This document shows positions 39,115 to 49,540 of a stretch of 64,000 nt of DNA, one piece after another. Each line of letters begins with the position of its first letter. Within the stretch, counting starts at the first letter, position 1. Made by a program: the position numbers and the translations under genes. The notes beneath the pieces were generated by a model. That model made no database searches and was not told where the DNA came from. It worked only from the letters and a program-made list of their open reading frames with translations. The stretch covers positions 310,001 through 374,000 of the forward strand of contig NZ_PYAT01000001.1 of NCBI RefSeq assembly GCF_003014655.1. The letters are read 5' to 3'. Source of the stretch: Planomicrobium soli (GTDB taxonomy: Bacteria; Bacillota; Bacilli; Bacillales_A; Planococcaceae).

Positions 39115-40374
39115 TTAAAAGAAAAATCTTTGGATATCATTCCAGGTAACTACAATCATCAATAGCATAAGCAGCATAATCCCGACAAAATGGACCATTC
39201 CTTCTTTTTGGCGGTCTACCGGTTTCCCGCGAATAGCTTCAACGACAAAGAACATCAGCCGGCCGCCATCTAATGCCGGGAGCGGCAATAAATTCATGAT
39301 TCCCAAGTTTATGCTGAGCATTCCCGCCCAGCTCATCAAAGTAAAGATGCCATATTTCGCGACTTCTTCCGTCGTTTTATAGATGCCTACAGGACCTGAC
39401 AAAGCATCTATTGTAAACTGGCCTGTAACTAGCATGCCAAGTAAACGGAAAATCTCTTTGAACCAAAAAACAGTTTGTTCAGCCCCATATACAAAAGATC
39501 CTAAGAAGTCTTTTTCAAGAGGGCTTCTGTAAAGCACTCCGATGACTCCCACTTTTTCAGGAGATTCTTCTGAAACTTCAGGAGTTATGGTAAATTCAAG
39601 CGGTTCCCCTGCACGCTCTACTTCAAACGCCAAGGGATTATTGGCATTGACTTGAACGGTACTGACCAGTTCATCCCAAGAATTAATGGCTTTTCCATCA
39701 ATTTCCTTGACCAAATCACCATTTTGCAAGCCGGCTTCAGAAGCCGGGCTGTCTTCGGTCACTTCTGTCACAACAGGTTCATTTGTTGGAATTCCTTGCA
39801 TTAAGCCAAGAGCCGAAAAGATGAGGAATGCTAGAATGAAGTTGAACATTGGACCCGCCAAGATGGTCAGGAACCGGTGGCCGACACTTTTCGAACCAAA
39901 TTGCCGGTCATGAGGAGCTAGAATGGTATTTTTTCCACTTTCTTCAATGACTGCATCACGCGCAACGTTGATTCGGACAAATTTTTCTTCTTCGTCGTAT
40001 CCTTTAATGTAAAGGTCTTTCTCAAGATCCGCTTCTTCTACTTCCAAAAGCAAAATTTCCGGATACATTGTTTTTTGGTTCAAGATCACTTTTTCGGCTA
40101 GACCATCTTTATTAAGTAAAATACCCACGCGATGCCCTGGTTGAATCTGGATTGTATCCAAATCTTCACCCGCCATACGCACATAACCGCCGATCGGCAA
40201 TAAGCGAAGTGTGTAAATAGTTTCACCTTTTGTAATGCCTAAAATTTTCGGGCCCATTCCGATCGCAAACTCACGGACGAGAATTCCCGCTCGTTTGGCA
40301 AAAATAAAGTGCCCCAATTCATGGAAAAATACTAAAGCACCGAAAATTATTATAAACGCTATAACTGTTTCCAT
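39115..40374 (-). CDS. rseP: RIP zinc metalloprotease RseP/RasP
   Basis: 419-residue site-2 intramembrane protease. Zinc motif HELGH in FFHELGHFIFAKR (residues about 18-30), second ligand in LPLPALDGGRL near the C-terminus, a PDZ domain in the middle (about 185-265) and four membrane helices. In B. subtilis RasP cleaves anti-sigma factors and signal-peptide remnants. It lies between dxr and proS in the conserved order. Confidence 0.96.
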   Translation of the reverse strand: METVIAFIIIFGALVFFHELGHFIFAKRAGILVREFAIGMGPKILGITKGETIYTLRLLPIGGYVRMAGEDLDTIQIQPGHRVGILLNKDGLAEKVILNQKTMYPEILLLEVEEADLEKDLYIKGYDEEEKFVRINVARDAVIEESGKNTILAPHDRQFGSKSVGHRFLTILAGPMFNFILAFLIFSALGLMQGIPTNEPVVTEVTEDSPASEAGLQNGDLVKEIDGKAINSWDELVSTVQVNANNPLAFEVERAGEPLEFTITPEVSEESPEKVGVIGVLYRSPLEKDFLGSFVYGAEQTVFWFKEIFRLLGMLVTGQFTIDALSGPVGIYKTTEEVAKYGIFTLMSWAGMLSINLGIMNLLPLPALDGGRLMFFVVEAIRGKPVDRQKEGMVHFVGIMLLMLLMIVVTWNDIQRFFF

Positions 40375-40417
40375 TCGAACCCATCCTTATAAACCAGTTT
40401 TCGGTTTTAATCTTTAG

Positions 40418-41563
40418 CTATTTTATCATGTTTGCGACAGTTTTTCTTGTTTCGGAATCCACATGCAGGATCGTTTCCAAATCGGGCGTTGAAATTACCT
40501 CATGTTTATCCATCGCCCGCTCGATCAATTCTTCAATCTGCAGAAATTGGATTTCTTCACTTAAGAACATAGCAACTGCCTGTTCATTAGCTGCATTCAA
40601 AACCGTCGTCATCGTTCCGCCAGCTTTTCCGGCATCAAAAGCCAACTTCAAAGCACGAAAGCGTTCGTAGTCCATTTCTTGGAAATGCAACTTTCCGATT
40701 TCTGCTAAGTTCAAGCGTTTCGCTTCAGGACGCGGCAACCGTTCAGGATATGTAAGGGCATACTGGATCGGCACCCGCATATCCGGAGTCCCTAATTGTG
40801 CCATGACGCTCGTATCATGGAATTCCACCATTGAATGAATAATGCTTTCCCGGTGCATCAAAACATTGATGTCCTTGTAGTCAAAGTCAAACAGGATATG
40901 GGCTTCTATCACTTCTAAACCTTTATTGACCATCGTAGCAGAATCGATGGTAATTTTTGACCCCATTGACCAATTTGGATGGTTCAATGCGTCCTGCACC
41001 GTAACGTTTTGCAGTTCGGCACGTGTCCGATCGCGGAAACTTCCGCCGGAAGCAGTTAAAATAAGGCGGCTTGCTTGTTCTCTTTTTTCGCCATTTAACG
41101 ACTGAAACAATGCGGAATGTTCACTATCCACTGGCAAGATCGTCGCACCGTGTCGCTTAGCGCTCTCCATAACAAGATGTCCTGCTGTAACCAATGTTTC
41201 TTTATTGGCGATGGCGATGATCCGGCCCTGCTTGATGGCTTCTAATGTCGGTTCGAGGCCAACACTGCCAATAACCGCATTGACCAAAATATCCGCTTCG
41301 TACGTTGCTGTTTCAATTAACCCTTGGCTTCCAAAAACAATAGAAACGGCTGGAAATTCAACTTTAAGCGCTTTGGCATCGTCTTCACTCTGAACACAGA
41401 CAATTTCCGGCATAAATTCTTTTAGAAACTGTTTTGTGAGTTCCATATTTTTGCCGGCCGAAAAGCCGACTAAAGTAAACTCCTCTTTGTGCTCACGGAT
41501 AATATCTGCTGTTTGTACTCCGATTGAACCGGTTGCACCAAGCAACACTATTTTTTTACTCAT
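40418..41563 (-). CDS. dxr: 1-deoxy-D-xylulose 5-phosphate reductoisomerase
   Basis: Second enzyme of the MEP isoprenoid pathway. 381 residues with NADPH-binding LLGATGSIG (residues 7-15), NKETLVTAG (about 122), [10 protein letters not shown] and TASGGSFRD metal/substrate motifs (about 145-180) and [18 protein letters not shown] (about 200). Together with uppS and cdsA it supplies lipid carrier precursors. ATG at 41563. Confidence 0.98.
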   Translation of the reverse strand: MSKKIVLLGATGSIGVQTADIIREHKEEFTLVGFSAGKNMELTKQFLKEFMPEIVCVQSEDDAKALKVEFPAVSIVFGSQGLIETATYEADILVNAVIGSVGLEPTLEAIKQGRIIAIANKETLVTAGHLVMESAKRHGATILPVDSEHSALFQSLNGEKREQASRLILTASGGSFRDRTRAELQNVTVQDALNHPNWSMGSKITIDSATMVNKGLEVIEAHILFDFDYKDINVLMHRESIIHSMVEFHDTSVMAQLGTPDMRVPIQYALTYPERLPRPEAKRLNLAEIGKLHFQEMDYERFRALKLAFDAGKAGGTMTTVLNAANEQAVAMFLSEEIQFLQIEELIERAMDKHEVISTPDLETILHVDSETRKTVANMIK

Positions 41564-41579
41564 TTATTCGCTTCCTTTC

Positions 41580-42371
41580 TTAAATAAAATGCAAAAAGTG
41601 AAGAAGCGGCATGACAAACAAGATGCTGTCAAAACGATCCAAAATACCGCCATGCCCTGGCAGCAATTTGCCGGAATCTTTCACGTTAAAATGCCGTTTT
41701 AAAGCTGACTCCACCAAGTCGCCTAGCTGTCCAAAAACAGAGGCAATGATGGCAACAATAATGACAATTAGTATAGGCTTCTCAAGATCAATGAAAAAAT
41801 CAAAGATCAGCGCAAATCCGATTGCCCATACAATGCCTCCGAAAAAGCCTTCTACTGTTTTGTTCGGTGATATTTCCGGCCATAGTTTCCGTTTCCCGAA
41901 TTTGCGTCCAGTAAAGTATGCGCCAGAATCCGTCGCCCATACAATTAGAAAAGCAAAAATTAAAAAAGCAGCTTTTACTTCAACAGTCTCAATCAAGTAA
42001 TAAAAACCGATGCCGACATAAAGGGAACTCATGATTGCAAACGCCGCATCATCAAACGTAAAGTTGTTTTTCACAATTACCGTATGTATTAAAAGCAGAA
42101 TTACTGCTAGAAACGCAAATTCCACTTTTATATAACCTGTCCATTCGTATATCTGTTCAGCCCATTCATTAGGCAGCATGAAAGCATAAAGCGCGATCAG
42201 CGGGATTAATCCCGGAAGGCTCCAAATGCTGCGGCCTTTCATTTTTAATAGTTCCTGAAATCCTATAGTTGCAAGAACATACATCAGCAAGATGAACGGA
42301 ATACCGCCGATAATGACAAATGGAATAAAAAGAGCTGCGGCAATGATTCCGGTTATGATTCGTTCTTTCAA
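41580..42371 (-). CDS. cdsA: Phosphatidate cytidylyltransferase
   Basis: 263-residue polytopic enzyme making CDP-diacylglycerol. The C-terminal signature reads LKRHFNVKDSGKLLPGHGGI followed by LDRFD (about 225-250). About eight membrane segments. The TTG start at 42371 overlaps the uppS stop by 4 bp and follows GGAGAAG. Confidence 0.95.
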   Translation of the reverse strand: MKERIITGIIAAALFIPFVIIGGIPFILLMYVLATIGFQELLKMKGRSIWSLPGLIPLIALYAFMLPNEWAEQIYEWTGYIKVEFAFLAVILLLIHTVIVKNNFTFDDAAFAIMSSLYVGIGFYYLIETVEVKAAFLIFAFLIVWATDSGAYFTGRKFGKRKLWPEISPNKTVEGFFGGIVWAIGFALIFDFFIDLEKPILIVIIVAIIASVFGQLGDLVESALKRHFNVKDSGKLLPGHGGILDRFDSILFVMPLLHFLHFI

Positions 42372-43159
42372 TTTGCGTCTTCTCCTTTCAACCCTCCATA
42401 GCGGCGATTGCGTTGTTTATAATTCTCAATCGCTTCCAGTAAGGAGCCTTCGTTGAAATCTGGCCATAGCGTATCTGTAAACCAGAATTCGGTATACGCC
42501 AATTGCCATAGCATGAAGTTGCTTAAACGGACTTCTCCGCTTGTACGAATCAGCAAATCCGGTTCAGGCAGCCCTTTCGTCATCAATCTTTCCGAAATAT
42601 GGTCTTCGGTGATGCTTGCGACATCCAAGGTGCCAGCTGCCACTTGTGCAGCAATATCTTTTACAGCATCTACAATCTCAGATCGGCTGCCGTAATTCAA
42701 AGCAAAATTCAATACTAAGCCCGTATTGTTCTTAGTCGCTTCTTTTGCCTTCCTAATGGCTTCAAGCGTATGGGAAGGCAGATTATCATGATAGCCCATC
42801 ATTTCAACACGGACGTTTTCCTCGATCAATTCCGGCAAAAAGGTCGATAAAAATTCTTCAGGCAAGCGCATCAAAAAATCCACTTCCATTTTTGGCCGCT
42901 TCCAGTTCTCAGTTGAGAAAGCATAAAGCGTTAAGACGCTAACCCCTAAGTCGCTTGCCAGCCTCGTTATTTTCCGGACGGTTTTCATTCCTTCGTGATG
43001 ACCTGCAATTCTCGGGAGTGAGCGCTTTTTTGCCCACCTTCCATTGCCATCCATAATTATTGCGATATGGGCCGGTATTTCTTCGGTCGAGACAGAAAGC
43101 AAGGGCTGTCTATTTTCCGAAGAGGAATCCGCCATTCGTTTTATTAGTTTATTGAACAT
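42368..43159 (-). CDS. uppS: Undecaprenyl diphosphate synthase
   Basis: cis-prenyltransferase making the C55 lipid carrier for cell-wall synthesis. 263 residues with IIMDGNGRWAKKRSLPR (about 34-50), HHEGMKT, LTLYAFSTENWKRP (about 95) and the C-terminal RTSGEVRLSNFMLWQLAYTE (about 210). The short N-terminal extension before the catalytic core is variable in the family. ATG at 43159. Confidence 0.97.
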   Translation of the reverse strand: MFNKLIKRMADSSSENRQPLLSVSTEEIPAHIAIIMDGNGRWAKKRSLPRIAGHHEGMKTVRKITRLASDLGVSVLTLYAFSTENWKRPKMEVDFLMRLPEEFLSTFLPELIEENVRVEMMGYHDNLPSHTLEAIRKAKEATKNNTGLVLNFALNYGSRSEIVDAVKDIAAQVAAGTLDVASITEDHISERLMTKGLPEPDLLIRTSGEVRLSNFMLWQLAYTEFWFTDTLWPDFNEGSLLEAIENYKQRNRRYGGLKGEDAN

Positions 43160-43260
43160 AATTAATCCTCCACCTATTACAAATCGGCATGTCTACTGCT
43201 TATCATAACAAAAAAAATGGCATTGTGCGCTTTCTTTAACGATACTCATTTTTTTTGGCA

Positions 43261-43291
43261 TGAAAAAGCGTCCTGTTTTACAGGACGCTTT
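43261..43291 (-). terminator. frr terminator
   Basis: Perfect 11-bp stem AAAGCGTCCTG/CAGGACGCTTT with a 5-nt loop and T run on the minus strand. It separates pyrH-frr from uppS. Confidence 0.93.
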
Positions 43292-43310
43292 ACACTCTTT
43301 GAAGTTCGAT

Positions 43311-43868
43311 TTATACTTCCATAATTTCTTTTTCTTTTGCTTTAGCAAGATCGTCGATTTTAGCAATATTGGAATCCGTCAGTTTTTGGACTTCATCGGA
43401 ATAGCTGTGAAGGTCATCAACCGTAATCTCGCTTTTCTTTTCAAGCTTTTTAAATTCGTCATTGGCATCACGGCGAATGTTGCGGATTCCCACTTTCGCT
43501 TCTTCCGCTTCTTTTTTCACTTGCTTGACCAAATCTTTACGGCGTTCTTCCGTCAAAGCTGGAACCGCTAGGCGGATTACTGAACCGTCGTTAGATGGAC
43601 TTAATCCCAAGTCAGACTTTAAGATCGCTTTTTCGATATCTCCAAGCACTGATTTATCGTACGGCTGAATCATGATCAATCGAGCTTCAGGAATGGAAAT
43701 ACCTGCTACTTGGTTGACCGGAGTTGGTGCTCCGTAATAATCGATTGACAACTTGTCTAAAATTGCCGGTGTTGCACGCCCAGCACGAATTGAAGATAGT
43801 TCGCGTGAAAAAGCTTGAATGGCATTCGTCATTTTTTGTTGCGTTTCACTCATCACAGATTTCGGCAT
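43311..43868 (-). CDS. frr: Ribosome recycling factor
   Basis: 185-residue factor that splits post-termination ribosomes with EF-G. Typical sequences [20 protein letters not shown] (about 24-43) and the long three-helix bundle with [20 protein letters not shown]. The ATG at 43868 overlaps the pyrH stop by 1 nt (TAATG) and has GAGGAGAA upstream. Confidence 0.98.
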   Translation of the reverse strand: MPKSVMSETQQKMTNAIQAFSRELSSIRAGRATPAILDKLSIDYYGAPTPVNQVAGISIPEARLIMIQPYDKSVLGDIEKAILKSDLGLSPSNDGSVIRLAVPALTEERRKDLVKQVKKEAEEAKVGIRNIRRDANDEFKKLEKKSEITVDDLHSYSDEVQKLTDSNIAKIDDLAKAKEKEIMEV

Positions 43869-44593
43869 TATATCGTTCTCCTCACTACAGTCCCGATTTT
43901 TTCACCAAGGACAGCACGTTTTATGTTTCCATTTTCCATAATTGAGAATACTACGAGTGGAATGTCGTTGTCCATACATAATGTAGAAGCAGTCGAATCC
44001 ATTACTTGAAGCCCTTGTTGAATCACATCAAAATAAGAAAGCTCTTCGTATTTGACTGCAGTCGAATCCGTCTTCGGATCCGCCGAATAAACACCATCCA
44101 CATTGTTCTTCGCCATCAAAATGACGTCTGCTTCAATTTCCGCTGCCCGAAGTGCAGCTGTCGTATCTGTTGAAAAATACGGATTGCCTGTTCCTGCTGC
44201 AAAAATGACAACGCGTTTTTTCTCCAAATGGCGAATCGCTCTTCTCCGAATATACGGTTCAGCAACTTGGCGCATTTCAATAGAAGAAAGTACACGGCTT
44301 TCAACACCTTGCTTCTCCAATGAATCTTGCAGTGCAAGCGAGTTCATGACGGTTGCCAGCATTCCCATGTAATCAGCAGTAGCACGGTCCATACCCATCT
44401 CCGAACCGATTTTGCCTCTCCAAATATTTCCGCCACCTACAACTACAGCTACTTCAACGCCGAGTTCGACAACTTCTTTTACTTGGCTTGCTACTGATTT
44501 AATGATTTCAGGGGATAAACCAAAACCTTTTTCTCCTGCCATCGCTTCTCCGCTTAGTTTTAATACAATGCGTTTATATTGTTGAACACTCAT
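43868..44593 (-). CDS. pyrH: UMP kinase
   Basis: 241-residue amino-acid-kinase-fold enzyme making UDP from UMP. Conserved [14 protein letters not shown] near residue 13, [10 protein letters not shown] (about 52), [20 protein letters not shown] (about 72) and the C-terminal [12 protein letters not shown]. The segment coding MGMDRA carries a 19-bp exact match to the rpsB promoter. It is coupled to frr. Confidence 0.98.
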   Translation of the reverse strand: MSVQQYKRIVLKLSGEAMAGEKGFGLSPEIIKSVASQVKEVVELGVEVAVVVGGGNIWRGKIGSEMGMDRATADYMGMLATVMNSLALQDSLEKQGVESRVLSSIEMRQVAEPYIRRRAIRHLEKKRVVIFAAGTGNPYFSTDTTAALRAAEIEADVILMAKNNVDGVYSADPKTDSTAVKYEELSYFDVIQQGLQVMDSTASTLCMDNDIPLVVFSIMENGNIKRAVLGEKIGTVVRRTI

Positions 44594-44619
44594 CGGTCTC
44601 CTCCGTTACACTTTTATTG

Positions 44620-44651
44620 AAAAATAGGGAACACCTTTCAGTGTTCCCTAG
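44620..44651 (-). terminator. tsf terminator
   Basis: Perfect 10-bp stem TAGGGAACAC/GTGTTCCCTA with a 6-nt loop and T-rich minus-strand tail, between tsf and pyrH. Confidence 0.9.
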
Positions 44652-44669
44652 GCAAATCATATTAAACTA

Positions 44670-45557
44670 TTAGTTGCCTTTGTTAACTTGGCTCATTACT
44701 TCATCAGCAAAGTTATCAACGCGTTTTTCGATTCCTTCGCCAACTTCATAACGAGTGAAACCTTTTACAGTTCCACCAGTTGATGCTGCAAAGTCACGAA
44801 CTTTTTGGTCTGAATTTTTAACGAAAGATTGATCCAATAAGCAAACGTCTTCGAAGAATTTGCCAAGGCGGCCTTCAACCATTTTCGCTACGATGTTTTC
44901 TGGTTTGCCTTCGTTCAAAGCTTGCTCAGTCAACACTTTGCGCTCGCGGTCTACTTCTTCAGCAGATACTTCGTCGCGTGATACGTATTTAGGGTTTAAA
45001 GCAGCAACGTGCATAGCGATGTCACGTGCAGCATCTGAATCTGCAGAGTTTTCAAGTTCAACAAGAACTGCGATTCTGCCGCCCATGTGCAGGTAAGGAC
45101 CAAAAGCGTCGTTATCTGATTTTGTACGGATTTCAAAACGGCGTAAAGTGATTTTTTCGCCGATTTTAGCGATTGCGTTTGAGATATGGTCTGCAACAGT
45201 TAAACCGTTGGACATTGTTGAAGCAGTCGCTTCTTCAACTGAAGCCGGTTTTACCGAAAGCAAGTGCTCTCCAAGTTCTTTAACAAGAGTTTGGAAACCT
45301 TCGTTTTTCGCAACAAAGTCCGTTTCAGCGTTTACTTCATAAATAACAGCCTCATTGCCTTGAACTAGTATTGCAGTAGTTCCGTCCGCTGCAATGCGGT
45401 CTGCTTTTTTAGAAGCGCTTGAAAGGCCTTTTTCACGCAAGAAGTCCATTGCCGCTTCGATATCGCCATTAGTTTCCACTAACGCTTTTTTGCAATCCAT
45501 CATACCTGCGCCAGTTTTTTCACGCAATTCTTTTACCATTTGAGCTGTAACTGCCAT
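44670..45557 (-). CDS. tsf: Elongation factor Ts
   Basis: 295-residue nucleotide exchange factor for EF-Tu. N-terminal UBA-like segment with [20 protein letters not shown] (residues about 9-28), then [15 protein letters not shown] core (reads [14 protein letters not shown]) and the coiled-coil region. ATG at 45557 with AAGGAGG upstream. It follows rpsB with a hairpin in between. Confidence 0.98.
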   Translation of the reverse strand: MAVTAQMVKELREKTGAGMMDCKKALVETNGDIEAAMDFLREKGLSSASKKADRIAADGTTAILVQGNEAVIYEVNAETDFVAKNEGFQTLVKELGEHLLSVKPASVEEATASTMSNGLTVADHISNAIAKIGEKITLRRFEIRTKSDNDAFGPYLHMGGRIAVLVELENSADSDAARDIAMHVAALNPKYVSRDEVSAEEVDRERKVLTEQALNEGKPENIVAKMVEGRLGKFFEDVCLLDQSFVKNSDQKVRDFAASTGGTVKGFTRYEVGEGIEKRVDNFADEVMSQVNKGN

Positions 45558-45592
45558 GATTAAATTCCTCCTTAAGATATCTATAAGTTCTC

Positions 45593-45630
45593 AAAAAAAG
45601 GTGATAAGTGGGGTTGGCCGCTTATCACCT
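45593..45630 (-). terminator. Hairpin between rpsB and tsf
   Basis: 10-bp stem AGGTGATAAG/CTTATCACCT, with a 12-nt loop and seven T on the minus strand. It probably sets the rpsB/tsf ratio by partial termination. Confidence 0.82.
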
Positions 45631-45644
45631 GTAATGCTTGTGAA

Positions 45645-46361
45645 TTACTCAGCAGCTTCAGCTGGAGTTTCTTCGTCTTCTTCCGGTTTTGACTCAAGCA
45701 AAGCATCAGCCATTTTACCAGTCAATAATTTAACCGCGCGGATAGCGTCATCGTTTGCAGGGATTACATAATCGATTTCATCCGGATCGCAGTTTGTATC
45801 AACGATACCTACGATAGGAATGTTCAATTTCAAAGCTTCCGCTACTGCAATGCGTTCTTTGCGTGGGTCAACTACGAACATAACGTCCGGAAGTGAACTC
45901 ATGTCACGGATACCGCCAAGGAATTTAACAAGGCGTTCGTGTTCTTTTCTTAATTGAACAACTTCTTTCTTCGGAAGAACTTCAAAAGTTCCATCTTCTT
46001 CCATGCGCTCGATTTGTTTCAAACGGCTAACACGTTTTTGGATTGTACCGAAGTTAGTAAGAGTTCCACCCAACCAACGTTGGTTGATGTAGTAGTTGCC
46101 AGAGCGTTCTGCTTCTTCTTTGATCGCATCTTGGGCTTGTTTTTTTGTTCCTACGAACAAAACTTTACCGCCTTCTTCGCCCACTTGTTTCATGAAGTTA
46201 TAAGCTTCCTCAAGTTTACGGACTGTTTTTTGAAGGTCGATGATGTAGATACCGTTACGCTCAACGAAAATGTATTTTTTCATTTTCGGGTTCCAACGGC
46301 GAGTCTGGTGACCAAAGTGTACACCAGCTTCAAGCAATTGTTTCATTGAAATTACTGACAT
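45645..46361 (-). CDS. rpsB: 30S ribosomal protein S2
   Basis: 238-residue protein of the small-subunit platform. Opens [20 protein letters not shown] and contains the family stretches [10 protein letters not shown] and [20 protein letters not shown]. It has an acidic tail. ATG at 46361 with CAGGAGG 8 nt upstream. The codY-rpsB junction has no flagellar operon, unlike Bacillus. Confidence 0.98.
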   Translation of the reverse strand: MSVISMKQLLEAGVHFGHQTRRWNPKMKKYIFVERNGIYIIDLQKTVRKLEEAYNFMKQVGEEGGKVLFVGTKKQAQDAIKEEAERSGNYYINQRWLGGTLTNFGTIQKRVSRLKQIERMEEDGTFEVLPKKEVVQLRKEHERLVKFLGGIRDMSSLPDVMFVVDPRKERIAVAEALKLNIPIVGIVDTNCDPDEIDYVIPANDDAIRAVKLLTGKMADALLESKPEEDEETPAEAAE

Positions 46362-46671
46362 GTGTGTTTCCTCCTGATAGGTTATTTTTCCCTCCGCATT
46401 CTTCTTCTCTGAACCGTGACTCTTTTAAAGCACCTACGAATCAAATCGAAATGCGTGTGTATTTAACACCATTTGAAATTATAGCACGGTCCATACCCAT
46501 ACCGCAACCTGTTTCTCTTATTTACGGCCATCTTTATTGCGTAACCATCAACTCTCCACCATAAAGCTGCTTGGCATTGAATGGAATGGCGGATATTCAA
46601 TCAATAGCCATGCTTCTTGACAGCACCCACTCGCAGCGAAACGCACAGGCAGTCGGTTCTTTTTATAAATC
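46362..46671. other. codY-rpsB gap: rpsB leader and promoter
   Basis: No gene. It holds the rpsB promoter (46478-46507), a leader of about 110 nt and about 160 bp upstream of the promoter in which I see nothing recognisable. The leader could bind S2 for autoregulation, but no known motif was identified. Confidence 0.6.
46478..46507 (-). promoter_or_regulatory. rpsB promoter (extended -10)
   Basis: Minus strand extended -10 TGCTATAAT (hexamer 46478-46483), 18-bp spacer and weak -35 TTGCGG (46502-46507). The spacer is identical over 19 bp (46482-46500) to pyrH coding sequence at 44380-44398. Confidence 0.7.
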
Positions 46672-46700
46672 AAAAAAGATGCCGGAAAAAATCCGGCACC
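46672..46700 (-). terminator. codY terminator
   Basis: Stem TGCCGGA/TCCGGCA with a 5-nt loop and six T on the minus strand, 15 bp after the codY stop. Confidence 0.9.
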
Positions 46701-46714
46701 TTTTGATCGTTTGA

Positions 46715-47494
46715 TTAGTTCATTTTCAATTGTTCTAGTTCAGCTAGGAATTTTGTGTTCAATACTTTGATGTATGTTCCTTTCATTCCTAAAGAACGTG
46801 ATTCGATAACGCCAGCACTTTCAAGTTTGCGAAGTGCATTGACGATTACTGAACGAGTGATGCCGACGCGGTCTGCAATTTTTGAAGCGACAAGCAAGCC
46901 TTCGTTGCCATCCAATTCTTCAAAAATATGTTCAATCGCTTCAAGTTCACTGTAAGAAAGTGAAGAAATCGCCATTTGAACTACAGCTTTGCTGCGTGCT
47001 TCCTCTTCAATGCGATCGCCTTTTTCACGCAAGATTTCCATGCCGACAACTGTTGCGCCGTATTCGCCCAAAATTAAATCGTCGTCTTGGAATTCTTCGT
47101 TGACGCGGCCAAGAAGAAGTGTGCCTAGACGCTCTCCTCCACCAATGATCGGAACGATCGTTGTCAAGCCATTCTTGAACAGTTCACGTTCTTCCACAGG
47201 GAAAATTGTGTGCTCACTGTTTACATCTAAATTCGCAGAAGTTTCAGTGATCGTTGAAAGGCTTTGCGTATACTCCAAAGGAAATTGGCGTTCTTCCAAC
47301 ATCCCTTTCATGCGATCGTTTTCGATCTGCTGGTTAATTGCAAAACCAAGCAATTTTCCTTTGCGGCTTACGACGAAAGCGTTGCATTCGATTACTTCGC
47401 TTAAAGTTTCAGCCATATCTTTAAAGTTAACCGGCTTGCCCGCCGCTGCTTGTAGCATAGAGTTGATGCGTCTTGTTTTTTCCAATAAATTCAT
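46715..47494 (-). CDS. codY: GTP- and branched-chain-amino-acid-sensing repressor CodY
   Basis: Global nutritional repressor of Firmicutes, 259 residues. The N-terminal GAF domain (about 1-155) senses isoleucine/valine. The C-terminal winged helix carries [20 protein letters not shown] (about 203-222) and a conserved [11 protein letters not shown] tail. Last gene of xerC-hslV-hslU-codY, as in B. subtilis. The nucleoside importer in this window is a CodY target in B. subtilis. Confidence 0.98.
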   Translation of the reverse strand: MNLLEKTRRINSMLQAAAGKPVNFKDMAETLSEVIECNAFVVSRKGKLLGFAINQQIENDRMKGMLEERQFPLEYTQSLSTITETSANLDVNSEHTIFPVEERELFKNGLTTIVPIIGGGERLGTLLLGRVNEEFQDDDLILGEYGATVVGMEILREKGDRIEEEARSKAVVQMAISSLSYSELEAIEHIFEELDGNEGLLVASKIADRVGITRSVIVNALRKLESAGVIESRSLGMKGTYIKVLNTKFLAELEQLKMN

Positions 47495-47579
47495 TCTAAT
47501 GAACCTCCTACATAATTACACCGTGTTTATTCAATATTCTAAAGGTTTTTAATCTTTAATGATACTATTCTGACTCGAA

Positions 47580-48980
47580 TTACAAAATAAAGTGTGACAA
47601 ATCTTTGTTTTTTGCCACATTTTCAAGCTTTTCGTTCACATATTGAGGCGTTATATCAATCTGTGTTGGTGAAATCTCCGAGGCCTCGAAAGACAAATCT
47701 TCTAGCAACCGCTCCAATATGGTATGAAGCCGGCGAGCGCCGATATTGTCTGTGTCTTGGTTTACTTCATAAGCAATCTCAGCCAGTCTAGTTATTGCGG
47801 CATCAGTAAAGTTTACCATAACTCCTTCTGTTTCGAGAAGTGCTTTATACTGATTAATCAAAGAATGTTTCGGTTCTGTCAAAATTTTCACGAAATCACC
47901 GACTTCAAGTTTCTGCAATTCCACACGAATTGGGAACCGGCCTTGCAATTCTGGAATCAAATCAGACGGTTTCGACATATGAAAAGCCCCTGCCGCCACA
48001 AACAACATATAATCTGTTTTTACAGCACCGTATTTAGTTCCCACAGTCGAACCTTCGACAATCGGCAAAATATCCCGTTGAACACCTTCTCTTGAAACAT
48101 CCGCTGACGAGGAATTGTTCTTGCTTGCAATCTTGTCCATTTCGTCGATAAAAATGATGCCTTGCTGTTCAGAACGCTGGATTGCTTCTGCAGCCACTTC
48201 TTCGTCATCGACCAGTTTTGCCGCTTCCTCAGCCGTCAAAATCCGGCGGGCTTCTTTCACTTGAAGGCGCCGCTTTTTCTTTTTCTTCGGCATTAGCGAA
48301 GATAATGCGTCTTGCATATTGGCACCCATTTGTTCCATTCCCGAACCTTGCAGCGCATCAAACATGGACGGCATGTTCTCTTGCACCTCTACAGTTACCC
48401 ATTCGTCTTCTAGTTTGCCCGCCTTCAAATCCGCCGCAATTTCCCGGCGTTTCACCCGCACTTCCACTTCTGCAGTTGCATCATTATCTTCTTCCTGTTC
48501 CAACTTTTGCCCAAAAAGCATCTCCAATGGATTTTGATTGGTTTGCTTTTTTCTTAAAGAAGGTGCAAGAAGTTTAACAATCCGTTCATTTGCGGCAGCT
48601 TCTGCCTGCGCCTTTACCGCTTCGAATCTTTCTTCCTTAACGATCCTAACCGCCGCTTCTACTAAATCACGAACCATCGATTCTACATCGCGGCCCACAT
48701 AGCCAACTTCCGTAAACTTGGTTGCTTCTACTTTGATAAAAGGAGCTCCTGTCAAACGGGCAATCCGCCGGGCAATTTCGGTTTTCCCGACGCCCGTTGG
48801 ACCAATCATCAAAATATTTTTCGGAATAACTTCGTCGCGAAGTTCTTCTTCAAGACGGCTTCTCCGGTAGCGATTTCGCAAAGCGATCGCTATGGAACGT
48901 TTCGCATCTTTTTGACCGACAATATAACGGTCCAAGTGATCTGTTATTTGTCTAGGAGTTAAATCTGTCTGTGTTTTCAT
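47580..48980 (-). CDS. hslU: HslU/ClpY ATPase subunit
   Basis: 466-residue AAA+ unfoldase that feeds HslV. Walker [14 protein letters not shown] (about 58-70), Walker [12 protein letters not shown] (about 265), a long intermediate domain (about 110-240) and the sensor region [17 protein letters not shown], ending in LSHFIL, the tail that docks into HslV. The ATG at 48980 follows TGGAGGAG. The longer frame overlaps hslV by about 50 bp and lacks a ribosome site. It overlaps the hslV stop by 4 bp. Confidence 0.97.
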   Translation of the reverse strand: MKTQTDLTPRQITDHLDRYIVGQKDAKRSIAIALRNRYRRSRLEEELRDEVIPKNILMIGPTGVGKTEIARRIARLTGAPFIKVEATKFTEVGYVGRDVESMVRDLVEAAVRIVKEERFEAVKAQAEAAANERIVKLLAPSLRKKQTNQNPLEMLFGQKLEQEEDNDATAEVEVRVKRREIAADLKAGKLEDEWVTVEVQENMPSMFDALQGSGMEQMGANMQDALSSLMPKKKKKRRLQVKEARRILTAEEAAKLVDDEEVAAEAIQRSEQQGIIFIDEMDKIASKNNSSSADVSREGVQRDILPIVEGSTVGTKYGAVKTDYMLFVAAGAFHMSKPSDLIPELQGRFPIRVELQKLEVGDFVKILTEPKHSLINQYKALLETEGVMVNFTDAAITRLAEIAYEVNQDTDNIGARRLHTILERLLEDLSFEASEISPTQIDITPQYVNEKLENVAKNKDLSHFIL

Positions 48981-49525
48981 TTTGGCAACTCCTCCAAAAT
49001 TATTTGATGATTGGTATAAACACAAATGTCAGCAGCTGTTTCAAGCGCTGATTTCGCGATTTGCGCTGCTGTCATGTTATCGCCGGCGAATTTTTTTAAT
49101 GCGCGCCCAGCCGCCAATGCATAATTGCCGCCAGAACCGATCGCCAAGATCCCATCATCGGGTTCGATCACTTCTCCTGTACCTGAAACAAGCAGCAACT
49201 CTTCTTTGTTCATGACGATCAGCATGGCTTCTAGTTGCCGAAGCATTTTGTCTCCGCGCCACTGTTTTGCCAATTCCACCGCCGCACGCTGAAGATTCCC
49301 GTTGTATTCAGTCAGTTTGCCTTCAAACATTTCAAACAGAGTAAAGGCATCTGCGACAGAACCCGCAAATCCGGTTAATACTTGCCCATTGTACAATTTA
49401 CGGACTTTTCTAGCTGTATGCTTCATGACGACAGCGTTGCCGAACGTTACTTGCCCGTCTCCCGCCATGGCGCATTCACCATTGTGTCGAACAGCAAATA
49501 TAGTAGTTGCATGAAATTCGTGCAT
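48977..49525 (-). CDS. hslV: HslV/ClpQ peptidase subunit
   Basis: 182-residue proteasome-like peptidase. Core motifs [34 protein letters not shown] and [17 protein letters not shown]. subtilis ClpQ (CodW) begins M-S-S-F-H-A-T-T and uses an N-terminal Ser; here the protein begins M-H-E-F-H-A-T-T, so Ser2 is absent and the only obvious nucleophile is the Thr of ATTI, which would need removal of about six residues. The ATG at 49525 has a strong AAAGGGGA site, so the N-terminus looks real. Confidence 0.95.
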   Translation of the reverse strand: MHEFHATTIFAVRHNGECAMAGDGQVTFGNAVVMKHTARKVRKLYNGQVLTGFAGSVADAFTLFEMFEGKLTEYNGNLQRAAVELAKQWRGDKMLRQLEAMLIVMNKEELLLVSGTGEVIEPDDGILAIGSGGNYALAAGRALKKFAGDNMTAAQIAKSALETAADICVYTNHQIILEELPK

Positions 49526-49540
49526 CGTGAAATCCCCTTT

